A stretch of 64,000 nucleotides of DNA from Streptomyces cellulosae (GCF_000721105.1 NZ_JOEV01000011.1:124001-188000), one strand, 5' to 3'; positions 34,865 through 43,855 are shown, numbered from the stretch's first letter. Notes: a model not told the origin generated them from the letters alone. Numbers and translations are program-made.

Positions 34865-34908
34865 CTCCTAAAGCGGGTGTCGCAGGTTCGAATCCTGCCG
34901 GGGGCACA
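34865..34908. repeat. att copy B, right end of island (perfect)
   Basis: 44 bp identical to 15095-15138, i.e. the tRNA-Arg 3' half. Flanking bases differ, so this is a true duplicated core. Confidence 0.88.
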
Positions 34909-35061
34909 ACGCATTACCGCTCTGACCTGGGGTTTCTCCCCCAGGGAGGGCTCCTGCTCGGCCTCGGACTCCTCGTCCGGGGCCGTTTGCGTGAGCGACG
35001 GGTTCTGCTCGGCTGTAGCGGGTCTCTGCGTTCAGGCCTGGCCGTCTGGCCCCTTTCCGGT

Positions 35062-35440
35062 TCAGGCCAGGCCGAACGGCTCGGCGTGTACCTGCCGAAC
35101 GGGGACCCGCAGGTCTCGTAGGCCGGCAAGCACGGCCCTGGTCATGGCGGGCGGGCAGGCCGCAGACGTACACGTCGCGTTCGGGGATGTCGGAGACCAG
35201 GTGGTGCAGGCTGAACGGCGGGCGCCGTGCTCGCCTGTCCGGCCGGTGAGCAGGTGGAGCCGTCCACCCCGCAGCGCGACCATGTGGCGCACCTCGTTCA
35301 GCAGCATGGCGTCGGCCTCCCTGCGACCCGGTGCAGCACGACAACGTCGCCGGTCGCCTCCGCCGGCATGGCCCGCACGGGCGTGATTCCCACACCATCG
35401 GCGATCAGCAGAGCGCCGGGCCGGGTCCGGCGCAGTTAGG
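35062..35440 (-). pseudogene. frameshifted remnant of ferric/ferredoxin reductase NAD-binding domain
   Basis: In three frames on the minus strand: ADGVGITPVRAMPAEATGDV, EADAMLLNEVRHMVALRGG, FSLHHLVSDIPERDVYVCG and ending MTRAVLAGLRDLRVPVRQVH. This is the NAD-binding, C-terminal half of an FNR-type oxidoreductase (GxGITPxR and VYVCGP motifs, the latter here CGLP). The FAD and membrane parts are missing. Confidence 0.65.
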
Positions 35441-35569
35441 TGGATGCCCCGTACCTTCCCTCGACAAGGCGCGGTGGGCGTGAGCGAGAGCAGCGTGCCG
35501 GACGGATGGCAGACAGTACGCTGAGTCCAGCGGGATCGGGTCCGCAGCACAGCGTCCAGGAGGTGCTTC

Positions 35570-36136
35570 ATGACGGCCGAGATGGTGGCCCCGGCGTGGA
35601 TGCATGAGCAGATCACGGCGGAAGAGTACGAGTCCTGGTCCAAGGAGCAGTGCGCCGGGATCGAGATCGTGGACGGAATGGTCGTCGTGAGTCCGAGTGC
35701 GTCCAAGCGGCACAACCGGTTGGCCCGGATTCTGGCGAACGCCCTGGATGCCGCCGCGGGTCCGGAGTGGAACGCCGACACTGACTTCGACGTCCGGCTT
35801 CAGGACGTCCCGCTCACCAATCGCCGCCCGGACGTCATCGTGTACCGCGCAGACACGATCGACATCACCCCCACCCGCCCTGAGCACGTGCTGCTGGTCG
35901 CGGAGGTGGTGTCACCAGGATCGGAGACCACCGACCGGATCGTGAAGGTCGACCAGTACGCCAAGGCAGGTATCGGCTTCTACTGGCGGATCGAGCAGGC
36001 CGCGACAGGCGTTCCTCTCGTGTACACCTACGTCCTCGACCCCGCGACGCGGACCTACCGGGACGGAGACGTGTTCACCGGCGTGCTCAAGGTAGTGGCC
36101 CCCTTCCCGGTGGAGATCGACCTGGGCCAGGTCTGA
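35570..36136 (+). CDS. Uma2-family protein (PD-(D/E)XK nuclease fold)
   Basis: 188 aa. Nuclease-core motifs: YESWSKEQCAGIEIVDGMVV, RRPDVIVYRA (Asp), LLVAEVVSPGSETTDRIVKV (ExK-like) and YAKAGIGFYWRIE. Uma2 proteins are common in Streptomyces and some belong to defence or mobile contexts; biochemical role largely unknown. Alone between att copies B and C, so it is the cargo of a small accreted segment. ATG at 35570. Confidence 0.9.
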   Translation: MTAEMVAPAWMHEQITAEEYESWSKEQCAGIEIVDGMVVVSPSASKRHNRLARILANALDAAAGPEWNADTDFDVRLQDVPLTNRRPDVIVYRADTIDITPTRPEHVLLVAEVVSPGSETTDRIVKVDQYAKAGIGFYWRIEQAATGVPLVYTYVLDPATRTYRDGDVFTGVLKVVAPFPVEIDLGQV

Positions 36137-36283
36137 CCCGCGCTCAGCAGCCGGCCGCGCGTGAGCGATGCGTGAGTGAAATGCCCGATACGGGGTGGCA
36201 TGAGCCTGATCAAGTGGCTCGCCGTGCGGTTCTGATCAGGGGAACAGCAACGCCAGGCAGCACCCGGCAAGGATTCGATCCCG

Positions 36284-36326
36284 CTCCTGAAGCGGGTGTC
36301 GCAGGTTCTGATCCTGCCGGGGCACA
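36284..36326. repeat. imperfect att copy C (tRNA-Arg 3' half)
   Basis: 43 bp with the tRNA core apart from CTCCTG for CTCCTA, TG for GA in the T-loop, and one missing G. Left flank GATCCCGCTCCT resembles copy A. Confidence 0.7.
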
Positions 36327-36331
36327 GAAGA

Positions 36332-36372
36332 AAGGGCCAGCTCAGGTGGGGCTTCCTCCCGGGTTGGCCCTT
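36332..36372. terminator. terminator hairpin after att copy C
   Basis: AAGGGCCA (36332-36339) pairs with TGGCCCTT (36365-36372), followed by CGTTTT. Same type as after copy A. Confidence 0.6.
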
Positions 36373-36753
36373 CGTTTTGGTTCGGCTCAGTGCTCTTACT
36401 GCCACACGGATGCCATTTTCCGGCCAGGGTCGAGGGATCAAGAACGCCCGCGCGTGTGCCTGATCTGAGTCGGCAACCGTCGACATGGCTCCGCATGCAG
36501 AGAGACGGTGCCGCCCGCGACGGACGCTCCGTCGGGGATGTGCGTGGTGCAGGGCTCGTCGGGTGGATCGGTTTGGCACACCGTCCGCAGAACTGGATCA
36601 CGGACGGAACCCCCTGACGAGCCTGGACAGGTCTCACCCGACCTCGCACGAAAGAGAGCGCGACACGGCGATGCCCCGCCCTCCCGAAGGAGAGCGGGGC
36701 CGCTGAGAATCGTTTCGTCATGGGTACTGGCGGCGCGGGTCGAGGCCTCGCCA
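36373..36753. other. decayed region, no intact gene
   Basis: No supported gene. Lies between att copy C and an excisionase fragment, so probably the rest of an old element. Confidence 0.4.
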
Positions 36754-36886
36754 TCAGGCCCTCCGAAGGACGCCGGGACGAACAGTCACCGGCTGGACGG
36801 TGTGCTCAGCGATGTAGGCGGACACGGCGCTTTCGAGGATACGGACGTGACGACCAACCTTGCCGTTCCCGACCGCGGCACGTAGT
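36754..36886 (-). pseudogene. excisionase (Xis) C-terminal remnant
   Basis: GNGKVGRHVRILESAVSAYI followed by AEHTVQPVTVR is the C-terminal part of the MerR-like HTH of actinomycete excisionases (VGRHVRI motif). The N-terminal half is missing or frameshifted. The only trace of integration machinery found near the att copies. Confidence 0.6.
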
Positions 36887-37314
36887 GGCGTGCGCGGGGA
36901 GCAACGGGGAATCACGGCCACACGAACCCACAGGTCACCGCTTTGCCGACTCAACCCGCAAACGGTTACGCGATCTTCCGAACTAGGCCCGGTCACTCGC
37001 GGAACCGTCGCCAGGGATAGCCTTCCGGTCCGTTTGGAACGCTCCGGAGGCTCCCTGTGCATGCTGCCGTCTTCCTGCTGAGAAGCGCGCTTGGCCTAGG
37101 CGGCGGTCTCGTGTGCGCGTGGGAGCTCAACCGCCAGGCTTCAGGGCCCGGTTGGAGGAAGCCTCGGGTCCTCTCGGCGATGGCGGCTTTGCTTCTCGCC
37201 GCTCTGCTCGCCATCCAGTAGGACTCCGTCAGGTTGCTCTGACTCTCGGGTTTGGGCTGGTGGTGGACGTTCTGGGCAGGGGGCGGTGGCAGGTGTGGTC
37301 GCGGGTGGGTTCGC
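36887..37314. other. gene-free stretch between excisionase and transposase remnants
   Basis: No supported gene or motif. Confidence 0.35.
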
Positions 37315-37446
37315 AGGAACGAAGTTGAGCGAACGATCAACGCGCTGAAGAGCTCCCGGGCCGTGGCCACGAGATTCGACAAGCGCGCCTATGTAGTCCA
37401 CGGCACCGTCACCGTGGCTTCGATCCGCCTTTGGCGCAAGCCGTGA
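37315..37446 (+). pseudogene. IS5-family transposase C-terminal remnant
   Basis: 43 codons RNEVERTINALKSSRAVATR followed by FDKRAYVVHGTVTVASIRLW correspond to the end of IS5-type transposases (R-x-x-V-E-R followed by RYDK). No upstream catalytic part remains. Confidence 0.65.
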
Positions 37447-37475
37447 TCACTTGGCCTTCGTGACAGGATCTGGGC

Positions 37476-38000
37476 GTGACGACGTTGTACCTGACTGTCG
37501 GTCTGCCAGGGGCCGGAAAGACCACGAGAGCGCGGCAGTTGGCCAAGGAGCACCACGCGCTGCGGCTGACGCCGGATGAGTGGATGATCCCGCTGTTCGG
37601 CGATCCGCAGCCGGAGGGGAAGCGCGATGTGCTGGAAGGACGGCTGCTCTGGCTTGGTCTGGAGGCGCTGAAGCTGGGCACGAACGTGGTCCTGGATTTC
37701 GGATGCTGGTCTCGTGACGAGAGGTCCGCGATCCGCTGGTTGGTGATGTCTGTGGGCGCGTCCTGTCACCTTGTGTACGTGCCGGTGGACCATGAGACCC
37801 AACGTGCTCGGATCGCCCATCGCCAGTCGACCACCCCTGATCAGACCTTCGCGATGAGCGAGACGGACCTCGTGCACTGGAGGACGCTGTTCGAGGAGCC
37901 CGACGCCACGGAACTCGGTGGACATGAGGTGGGAGGTCCGCCTCCTGGGTGGTCAGGCTGGCTGGAGTGGGCCGCCGTTCGGTGGCCGTCGCTCGCGTGA
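37476..38000 (+). CDS. P-loop ATPase/kinase-like protein (AAA_33)
   Basis: 174 aa soluble protein. Walker A VGLPGAGKTTRARQLA at the N-terminus, an aspartate region VVLDFGCWSRDER (about 70-82), and an Arg-rich lid RARIAHRQS. Resembles small nucleotide or Zeta-like kinases; substrate unknown. Alone with a GTG start between IS debris and the serine hydrolase. Confidence 0.82.
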   Translation: MTTLYLTVGLPGAGKTTRARQLAKEHHALRLTPDEWMIPLFGDPQPEGKRDVLEGRLLWLGLEALKLGTNVVLDFGCWSRDERSAIRWLVMSVGASCHLVYVPVDHETQRARIAHRQSTTPDQTFAMSETDLVHWRTLFEEPDATELGGHEVGGPPPGWSGWLEWAAVRWPSLA

Positions 38001-38162
38001 CTGTCCGGCCGACCTGGATGCGGCCAGTAACGCAGCCGTGCCAGGAGCGCCGGGGCCGGAAAGATCCGCCGGACAGGACAGGCCCTGGTCGTCCTCGTCA
38101 ACAGGTGCCGCGCCCCCAACCAATTGGGGGATGGCGGGGGCGGCGAAGGCGGCGCCGAAACG

Positions 38163-39371
38163 CTACTGGGAGTGTGCGGGTCGCCCCTCGCACAACCCCG
38201 TCCGGACGACGGCTTCCATGTCGGCGTCCTGCGCGTCCGTTCCACCCGGGTCGACGTTCGTCATGACCGTCGCCTGCCTGCCGTCGGCTGTGGCGCCCCC
38301 CGCGGTCTGGTAGCCGAAGATGTCGCCGCCGTGGCCCCAGTACAGGCCGCCGCAGGGCAGCGGCCGGCTCTCCAGGCCCAGACCGTACTCCCGGCCGTCG
38401 TCACTGCCGGTCGGCCGTGTCTTCATCATCGCCTTGAGCTGGGCCGGGCGCAGCAGCTTGCCGCGAACGAGGGCGTCCAGGAAGCGGTTGAGGTCGGTGC
38501 CGCTGGAGATCATCTCGCCGGACGCGCCCGCGATGGAGGGGTTGAACGCGGTGATGTCCAGGAGCGGCGCGTCCTCGCCTGGGCGTACGTACCCGCGCGG
38601 GTGCGGTCCCGGGATCGACGTGGCATCGCCCGGCACGGACGTATCGTGCAGGCCGAGCGGCTCGATGATGCGCCGGCCGATCTCCTCGCCGTACGCGTGT
38701 CCGGTCACCTTCTCGATGAGCATGCCCGCCAGCAGGTAGTTGGTGTTGGAGTAGTGCCACTCGGAGCCGGGCAGCGCACCGGGCTTCTCAAAGGCCGGCG
38801 GGTGGGCGAGCGCGAGGTTCACCAGGTCGTGGGTGTCGTGGTGGGCCAGCGGGTCCTTGAGGATGTCCTGCGGGTTGAGGTGGTCGAGGTAGTCGGGCAG
38901 GCCGCTGGTGTGCTGGAGGAGCATACGGACCGTGATCACCCGGCCGTCGTTTCCGTGGCCGCGGACGACGCCGGGCAGGTAGCGCTCCACCGGGGTGTCG
39001 AGATCGACGCGGTGCTCTCCCACGAGCTGGAGAACGACCGTGGCCACGAAGGGCTTGGTCATGCTGCCGATCCGGAACCTGCTGTCGCCGCGCACCGGCG
39101 CCTGGCTGTCCACGTCCGCGACGCCGCTGGTCAGCACCGCGCTGCCGCGTCTGTCCCGCGTCGCGACGAGTGCTCCGGGCGCACCGTCTGCGGTGGTCAA
39201 CCGGTGCATGAGCGCGCGCAGCCGAGCGTCGTCAGCAGCGTGGGTGGACTGTGCGGTGGTGGTTCTGGCCCTGGTCGCCGCGGCGGCGTCACCCGGCAGG
39301 CTGCCCGCCATCACACCGACTGCCACGGCCAGCGTGAGTGCCCCACCCAGTGCACGCTTGTGCTTGATCAC
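38163..39371 (-). CDS. secreted serine hydrolase (beta-lactamase/D,D-peptidase family)
   Basis: 402 aa. Signal peptide (HKRALGGALTLAVAVGVMAG). SxxK nucleophile in GSMTKPFVATVV (about residue 101), YxN as YSNTNYLLAG, and a C-terminal HGGDIFGY (HxG). Class C beta-lactamase/esterase EstB-like proteins share these. GTG at 39371 chosen for its GGAGGAGGGA upstream. No genes close enough to suggest a role in peptidoglycan rather than ester hydrolysis. Confidence 0.9.
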   Translation of the reverse strand: MIKHKRALGGALTLAVAVGVMAGSLPGDAAAATRARTTTAQSTHAADDARLRALMHRLTTADGAPGALVATRDRRGSAVLTSGVADVDSQAPVRGDSRFRIGSMTKPFVATVVLQLVGEHRVDLDTPVERYLPGVVRGHGNDGRVITVRMLLQHTSGLPDYLDHLNPQDILKDPLAHHDTHDLVNLALAHPPAFEKPGALPGSEWHYSNTNYLLAGMLIEKVTGHAYGEEIGRRIIEPLGLHDTSVPGDATSIPGPHPRGYVRPGEDAPLLDITAFNPSIAGASGEMISSGTDLNRFLDALVRGKLLRPAQLKAMMKTRPTGSDDGREYGLGLESRPLPCGGLYWGHGGDIFGYQTAGGATADGRQATVMTNVDPGGTDAQDADMEAVVRTGLCEGRPAHSQ

Positions 39372-39690
39372 GTGTCCCTCCTCCGTCGTCGTAGCAAGAT
39401 CGCTGCTGCGGAGGGCTCTTCGCACCCCGCCCTCTCGTCGTCAGTGCACGATGCCCGAGCGATGCCGGCGGATGCGATGGGGCGATCATCCGGACTGCAG
39501 TGGGGATAACCCCCGGTGGTGATCGATGACTGAGCCTGCGTCATCTTGAACCGTCTGGTCAGGGGGCCTGGCGTGACGCTGCGCGCGGGTGCTGGTCGTG
39601 GGCGGCAGACTTCCGTGTAGATCATCTGTCAGCGGCGCCCTTCGAGTCGGCGTTGTCCCCGCCGGAACCCAGCCGCCTCGCACGAACCCG

Positions 39691-39778
39691 CTGCCCCGCT
39701 GCCCCGCTGCCCCGCTGCCCCGCTACCCCGCTACCCCGCTGCCCCGCTACCCCGCTACCCCGCTACCCCGCTACCCGA
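39691..39778. repeat. 8-bp minisatellite (CTRCCCCG)n
   Basis: Eleven units of CTGCCCCG or CTACCCCG, the last with one change. Unit length is not a multiple of three and there is no gene here, so it is non-coding; lies just downstream of the dehydrogenase stop. Confidence 0.85.
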
Positions 39779-39805
39779 TTTTGGTCTGAACCCGGTCTTG
39801 GTGGG

Positions 39806-40450
39806 TCAGCGGGCGAGGGAGACGGCGAAGGGCTTGAAGCCGTGTCGGCGCAGAACGTGGGGCACGACCAGGATCATGGCCTCGGTGGCGCGAGCCGTGG
39901 TGATGTCGCCGAGGTCCTCGATCCGTTCGGGCTGCCAGCCCAGGTCGCCGAGCAGTCCGGTGACGGTCCTCTTCGCGTGTTCGTCGTCGCCCGAGAGATA
40001 GGCGGTCGGTGGGGTGGCCAGGGTTCCGGGAGCGGTCATGACCATGAAAAGCATGGTGTTGAGGGTCTTGACCACACGGGTGCCGGGGAGCGCGGCCTGG
40101 AGCTTCTCGGCGAGGCTGCTGCCGGGATAGCACAGGTCGCCGGGCAGGCCGTCACCGCCGTCGCGGGTGGCGTTGGAGACGTCGACGAGGATCTTGCCGG
40201 CGAGGTCGGTGCGCAGGTCGGTGAGGCGGTCCAGGGAGCTGTCGCCGGGCGTCGCGTTGATCACGATGTCCGAGGTGCGGGCAGTGGCGCGCTGGTCGGC
40301 GAAGGCGATCCGCGGGGCGAGCCCGGCGGTGCGGACGGCGGTGTCTTCGGAGCTCCGGACACCGAGGGTGACATGGTGTCCGGCTGCGGAGAGCTTGCCG
40401 GCGAGGTTGGTGCCGACGCGGCCGGCGCCGAGGATGCCGATGCTGGTCAT
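39806..40450 (-). CDS. NADPH-dependent F420 reductase-like dehydrogenase
   Basis: 214 aa. N-terminal Rossmann SIGILGAGRVGTNLAGKL, VINATPGDSSL, and C-terminal NTMLFMVMTAP typical of the Fno/NADP oxidoreductase coenzyme-F420-dependent family. Same strand as the IMPase-like gene, 49 nt upstream, so possibly one operon. Could supply F420H2 or act on another substrate. Confidence 0.87.
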   Translation of the reverse strand: MTSIGILGAGRVGTNLAGKLSAAGHHVTLGVRSSEDTAVRTAGLAPRIAFADQRATARTSDIVINATPGDSSLDRLTDLRTDLAGKILVDVSNATRDGGDGLPGDLCYPGSSLAEKLQAALPGTRVVKTLNTMLFMVMTAPGTLATPPTAYLSGDDEHAKRTVTGLLGDLGWQPERIEDLGDITTARATEAMILVVPHVLRRHGFKPFAVSLAR

Positions 40451-40499
40451 GCGGTGATGCTCCTTGCGGTATCGGGGTGAGGAGGAGCGGAGCTTCCGG

Positions 40500-41312
40500 T
40501 CAGGCGGTCGGCGAGAGGACCTTGAGGGCAGCGCCGTGGATGCCGGGGGCGGCGGCCAGGAAGTCGCGGCTGCCGGTGTTCCAGGGTTCGCCCGTCAGGT
40601 CGGTGACGGTGCCTCCGGCCTCGGAGACCAGCAGGGCGCCGGCGACCAGGCCGGAGCGGACGTCGGAGAACTGCCAGAACGCGTCCATGCGTCCGGCGGC
40701 GACGTGGATGAGCTGCATCGTGGCGGGGACGGACACACGTACGACCAGGCCGTTGATGAGCATGGCGGTGACGGAGTCACCGATCCGCCGGAAGGTGTGC
40801 TCGTCCTCGCCGGGCTTGGCCTGGCCGGTGCCGATGAGCGCCGCTCCCAGGTCGGTCTTGGCGGACACCTTCAGGGGCCGGTCGTTGAGGCGGGCACCGC
40901 CGCCGGCGACCGCGGTGTAGGTGTCGCCGGTCAGCGGCAGGTGAACGACGGTGAGGACCGGCTGGTTGTCGCGGACCAGGGTGGCGGTGACGGCCCAGTC
41001 GTCCATGCCATGGACGTGGTTGATGTTGCCCTCGGCGGGGTCGACGACCCACCACTCCCCGGGCGGGAGCGCGCCGCCGGCCAGCTCGTCCTCGGCCCAC
41101 TGCGACCCCCGCCGGGCCCGCAGCAGCGGTTCCCGCAGCACGTCCAGCACCGCGTCGTCGTTGGCGTGGATCTCGGCCACGACCTCGTCCAGACTCACGC
41201 CCCGAGCGTGCGAGGTGTAGCGGTCGCGCAGCGTGACGCCGGCGGTCTTCACCGCGGCTGTCACGTCGGACAGGAGTGTCGTACCGGCGTCGAAAGGCAT
41301 GGCTGTGCTCAT
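40500..41312 (-). CDS. inositol-monophosphatase-family protein
   Basis: 270 aa. Metal sites partly altered: EDELAGG in place of GEE, WWVVDPAEGNINHVHGMDDW in place of DPxDGTxNF, and a C-terminal WQFSDVRSGLVAGALLVSEAG matching WDxAAG only roughly. So it may act on another phosphate ester or be non-phosphatase. ATG at 41312 with GGGAG. Divergent from the LysR gene. Confidence 0.85.
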   Translation of the reverse strand: MSTAMPFDAGTTLLSDVTAAVKTAGVTLRDRYTSHARGVSLDEVVAEIHANDDAVLDVLREPLLRARRGSQWAEDELAGGALPPGEWWVVDPAEGNINHVHGMDDWAVTATLVRDNQPVLTVVHLPLTGDTYTAVAGGGARLNDRPLKVSAKTDLGAALIGTGQAKPGEDEHTFRRIGDSVTAMLINGLVVRVSVPATMQLIHVAAGRMDAFWQFSDVRSGLVAGALLVSEAGGTVTDLTGEPWNTGSRDFLAAAPGIHGAALKVLSPTA

Positions 41313-41391
41313 GTCGGGCTCCCTGGGATCGGTCGAAGCGGGGTGGTTGTCTCGCCCCGCACTTCGAAGGTAGGCCGCCAGCTCATTAACA

Positions 41392-41414
41392 ACAAGTGCA
41401 TGCTTGTCACTTGT
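41392..41414. promoter_or_regulatory. LysR-type operator between divergent genes
   Basis: ACAAGTG (41392-41398) and CACTTGT (41408-41414) are a perfect inverted repeat with a 9-nt spacer, 12 bp ahead of the lysR start. T-N11-A-like symmetry and position fit LysR control of itself and the IMPase-like/dehydrogenase pair. Confidence 0.65.
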
Positions 41415-41426
41415 AGAGTTACCGTC

Positions 41427-42365
41427 ATGCAACTGGATCTGAACCTGCTCACCGCCCTGGACGCCCTGCTGGAAGAGGGGAGCGTCGCCGGCGCGGCAGC
41501 ACGCCTCCACGTCACCGCACCGGCGATGAGCCGCTCCCTGGGCCGCATCCGCAAGGCCACCGGCGACCAGATCCTGGTCCGCACCGGCCGCAGCATGGTC
41601 CCCACCACCCGCGCGCTGGCCATGCGCGCCGAGGTCCACGCCCTCGTGCAGCAGGCCCACCGCCTTCTGTCCGCGCAGCAGGAACTCGACCTGGCGGCTC
41701 TAGACCGGGTGTTCACCGTGCGCTGGCACGACGCCCTGACCGCCGCGTGCGGCACCGCCTTGACCACGGCCGTCCACCATCAGGCCCCTGGCGTCCGGCT
41801 GCGCCTGTCCGCCGAACCAGGGTCGGACGACGCCGAGTTGCGCCGGGGTGAGGTCGATCTCGAATCAAGCTCCAGCGCTCCGACGCTCCCCGACATCCGC
41901 CACCGCCTCGTCGGCAGGGACCGGCTGATCGTCGCCGCCCGCCCGGGCCACCCGCTCACCGCGGGCCCGCTGAGCCTCGAGCGTTACGCGGCCGCCGAAC
42001 ACCTCACCGTTTCGCGGCGCGGCAGCCTGCGCGACCCGATCGATGACGCCCTGACCACACACGGCCTCGAACGACGCGTCGTCGCCGTCGGGCCCACCGC
42101 CGCCTTCGCACTGCAACTCGCCCTCGACACCGACCTGATCGTCACCCTGCCCGACGCGGTCACCCGCACGGCCCGGAAACAACTCGGCCTGGCCACACTG
42201 CCGCCGCCGCTCCCGCTGCCCGACGTACCCCTGTACCTGCTGTGGCACCAGCGCTACGACAACGACCGCGCCCACACCTGGCTGCGAGACCTGGCCACCG
42301 AAACCGTCCAGGGACTGTTCGCACCACCGGCCGCCAACGCTCCGAAGAAGAGCACATCGCCGTGA
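41427..42365 (+). CDS. LysR-family transcriptional regulator
   Basis: 312 aa. HTH at about 1-60 (LNLLTALDALLEEGSVAGAA, RLHVTAPAMSRSLGRIRKAT) and a PBP-like effector domain, with EVDLESSSSAPTLPDIRHRL and a conserved DLIVTLPDAVTR. Probably controls the divergent IMPase-like/dehydrogenase genes. Confidence 0.93.
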   Translation: MQLDLNLLTALDALLEEGSVAGAAARLHVTAPAMSRSLGRIRKATGDQILVRTGRSMVPTTRALAMRAEVHALVQQAHRLLSAQQELDLAALDRVFTVRWHDALTAACGTALTTAVHHQAPGVRLRLSAEPGSDDAELRRGEVDLESSSSAPTLPDIRHRLVGRDRLIVAARPGHPLTAGPLSLERYAAAEHLTVSRRGSLRDPIDDALTTHGLERRVVAVGPTAAFALQLALDTDLIVTLPDAVTRTARKQLGLATLPPPLPLPDVPLYLLWHQRYDNDRAHTWLRDLATETVQGLFAPPAANAPKKSTSP

Positions 42366-42517
42366 CGGGCGACGAGTGGCAAGCAGCACCGGACCGCGTC
42401 GCCGCCATCGGCGGCCGGCATGACGAGCAGCGACCGGATTCGAAACGTGCCTTGAGCCGCACCAGCGGATCGAAGACTGCGCACTGGCCGGCCTCAGAAA
42501 AGAACACGGTGAAGCGT

Positions 42518-43855
42518 TCACTCGCCGCCCTCGGGCTCCTGTGCCACCCGCTCGGCATCGGTGGTGGCGCGGCCGGTGGCGGCGAGGAGGGCGAGCAGTG
42601 CGAGTACGGCCAGCAGGATGACGACCAGCAGCAGGATGGTCAGGGCCGTCGGGTGGTTCCAGAGCGCGAAGACCAGGGCCACGATCAGCAGGGCGGTCAG
42701 GGCGATCCACCGGCGGTGGGCCTGGGTCCAGGTACCCAGTCGGCCGGTGCGGACCTGGTGGGCGTACGCCCATCGGGCCGCGGAGCCCGCGGCGCGCTCC
42801 GATGTGCTGCGGATGGCGCGCGGAAGCCGGCCGGGGCCGATCAGGTAGGCGCCGAGCGCGATGACCACACTGAGCACGATCGCCGTGAGCAGGCCGGCCC
42901 TCAGGAAGCGCAGCAGGGTGTCGAAGACGGCCGCCGCGGCGGCCTCCGACTGAACCTGGGGCGAGAGGTGATCCAGGTAGTAGCGGCGGGCGATGACAAG
43001 GACGACGGCCACGACCAGGCAGGCGAACGCCGCGCCGAGAGCCGTACGGGCCAGGGCACGGCGGCGCCGGTGGGCCAGCAGCACGCCGGCCGCGCCGATC
43101 ACCACGACGAGCACGGGAAGCCAGTTCCCGATCACGTCCAGCAGCTGGGCGCCCTTGCGGATCTTCTCCAGCTCGTCGGACTGGAAGAGCACCATCTGCT
43201 TGTCGACCTCGGGGATCTTGGCCGCCGGGGACAGCCCGGCGGCCACGAGCGCCTGTTTGACCTGGTCGACGGCTTCGCCGAGGTCAAGGGTGACCGTTCC
43301 GCCGTCCACGCCCACGGCGCCGCGGCCCTCGCCGGTGAGCGCGTGCACGACGGTGGTGTGAGCGGCCCGGTTGGCGTTCGTCCAGATCCGCTCGAAGCGG
43401 TCGCTCCGTACGAAGCGGGTGGCCGCCTTCTCGACGGTGTCGTCGACCGCGGAGTCGAGCTGTGGGCCCAGCCCCTTCACGGCCTGCGCGGCGCGCGGTG
43501 GCAGGCCCAGTTTCTGCAGCCAGGCGGCCATGTCCGAGGCAGCCTGGCTGCCGTCCACCCGTACACCGGCGGCATGAGTGATGCGCTTGACCACCGCGTC
43601 CTCGATCGCCGGATCCGAGGCCAGCGGCGAGACCGTCTCCACGTACCGGTCGCTGTCCAGCGCGATGTCGTGCACCCACACCGTGAGCAGGGCGACCGGC
43701 ACCAGGACGCAGGTGAGCACGATGAGCACCGCCGAGACGGTGTTCCGGGTGATCCGCGTGGCCGCCGAGCCGTGCTCGGGTCCGCTCCCCGCCGCGTCGC
43801 CCGCGCCCGCCTCGGGGACGGCAGCGGGCCCGGACGGCTCGTGCGCGCTGGTCAT
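42518..43855 (-). CDS. membrane protein with large extracytoplasmic domain
   Basis: 445 aa. TM1 at about 38-60 (VLIVLTCVLVPVALLTVWVH), a soluble part (about 65-250: DRYVETVSPLASDPAIEDAV), then TMs about 255-275, 285-305, 330-355 and 395-430. Conserved in actinomycetes but without assigned function. ATG at 43855. A CACCCG-N3-GGGCTG dyad lies about 65 bp upstream. Confidence 0.85.
   Translation of the reverse strand: MTSAHEPSGPAAVPEAGAGDAAGSGPEHGSAATRITRNTVSAVLIVLTCVLVPVALLTVWVHDIALDSDRYVETVSPLASDPAIEDAVVKRITHAAGVRVDGSQAASDMAAWLQKLGLPPRAAQAVKGLGPQLDSAVDDTVEKAATRFVRSDRFERIWTNANRAAHTTVVHALTGEGRGAVGVDGGTVTLDLGEAVDQVKQALVAAGLSPAAKIPEVDKQMVLFQSDELEKIRKGAQLLDVIGNWLPVLVVVIGAAGVLLAHRRRRALARTALGAAFACLVVAVVLVIARRYYLDHLSPQVQSEAAAAAVFDTLLRFLRAGLLTAIVLSVVIALGAYLIGPGRLPRAIRSTSERAAGSAARWAYAHQVRTGRLGTWTQAHRRWIALTALLIVALVFALWNHPTALTILLLVVILLAVLALLALLAATGRATTDAERVAQEPEGGE

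Larger units (their letters stand above)
15095..34908. mobile_element. tRNA-Arg-associated genomic island
   Basis: Bounded by a perfect 44-bp direct repeat of the tRNA-Arg 3' half. Inside lie an IS481 remnant, the class V lanthipeptide-type cluster, an SDR/TetR cassette bounded by inverted repeats, a further att-like copy at 31841 and a secreted Ig-like protein. No integrase, replication or transfer gene was found, so the element is decayed or was mobilised in trans. A second att-like copy at 36284 extends the island zone beyond the right repeat. Confidence 0.7.

Noticed and set aside
39589..39789. Pro-Arg-Tyr repeat protein
   Set aside because: Comes from an 8-bp repeat that is not a multiple of three; no RBS or conserved part.
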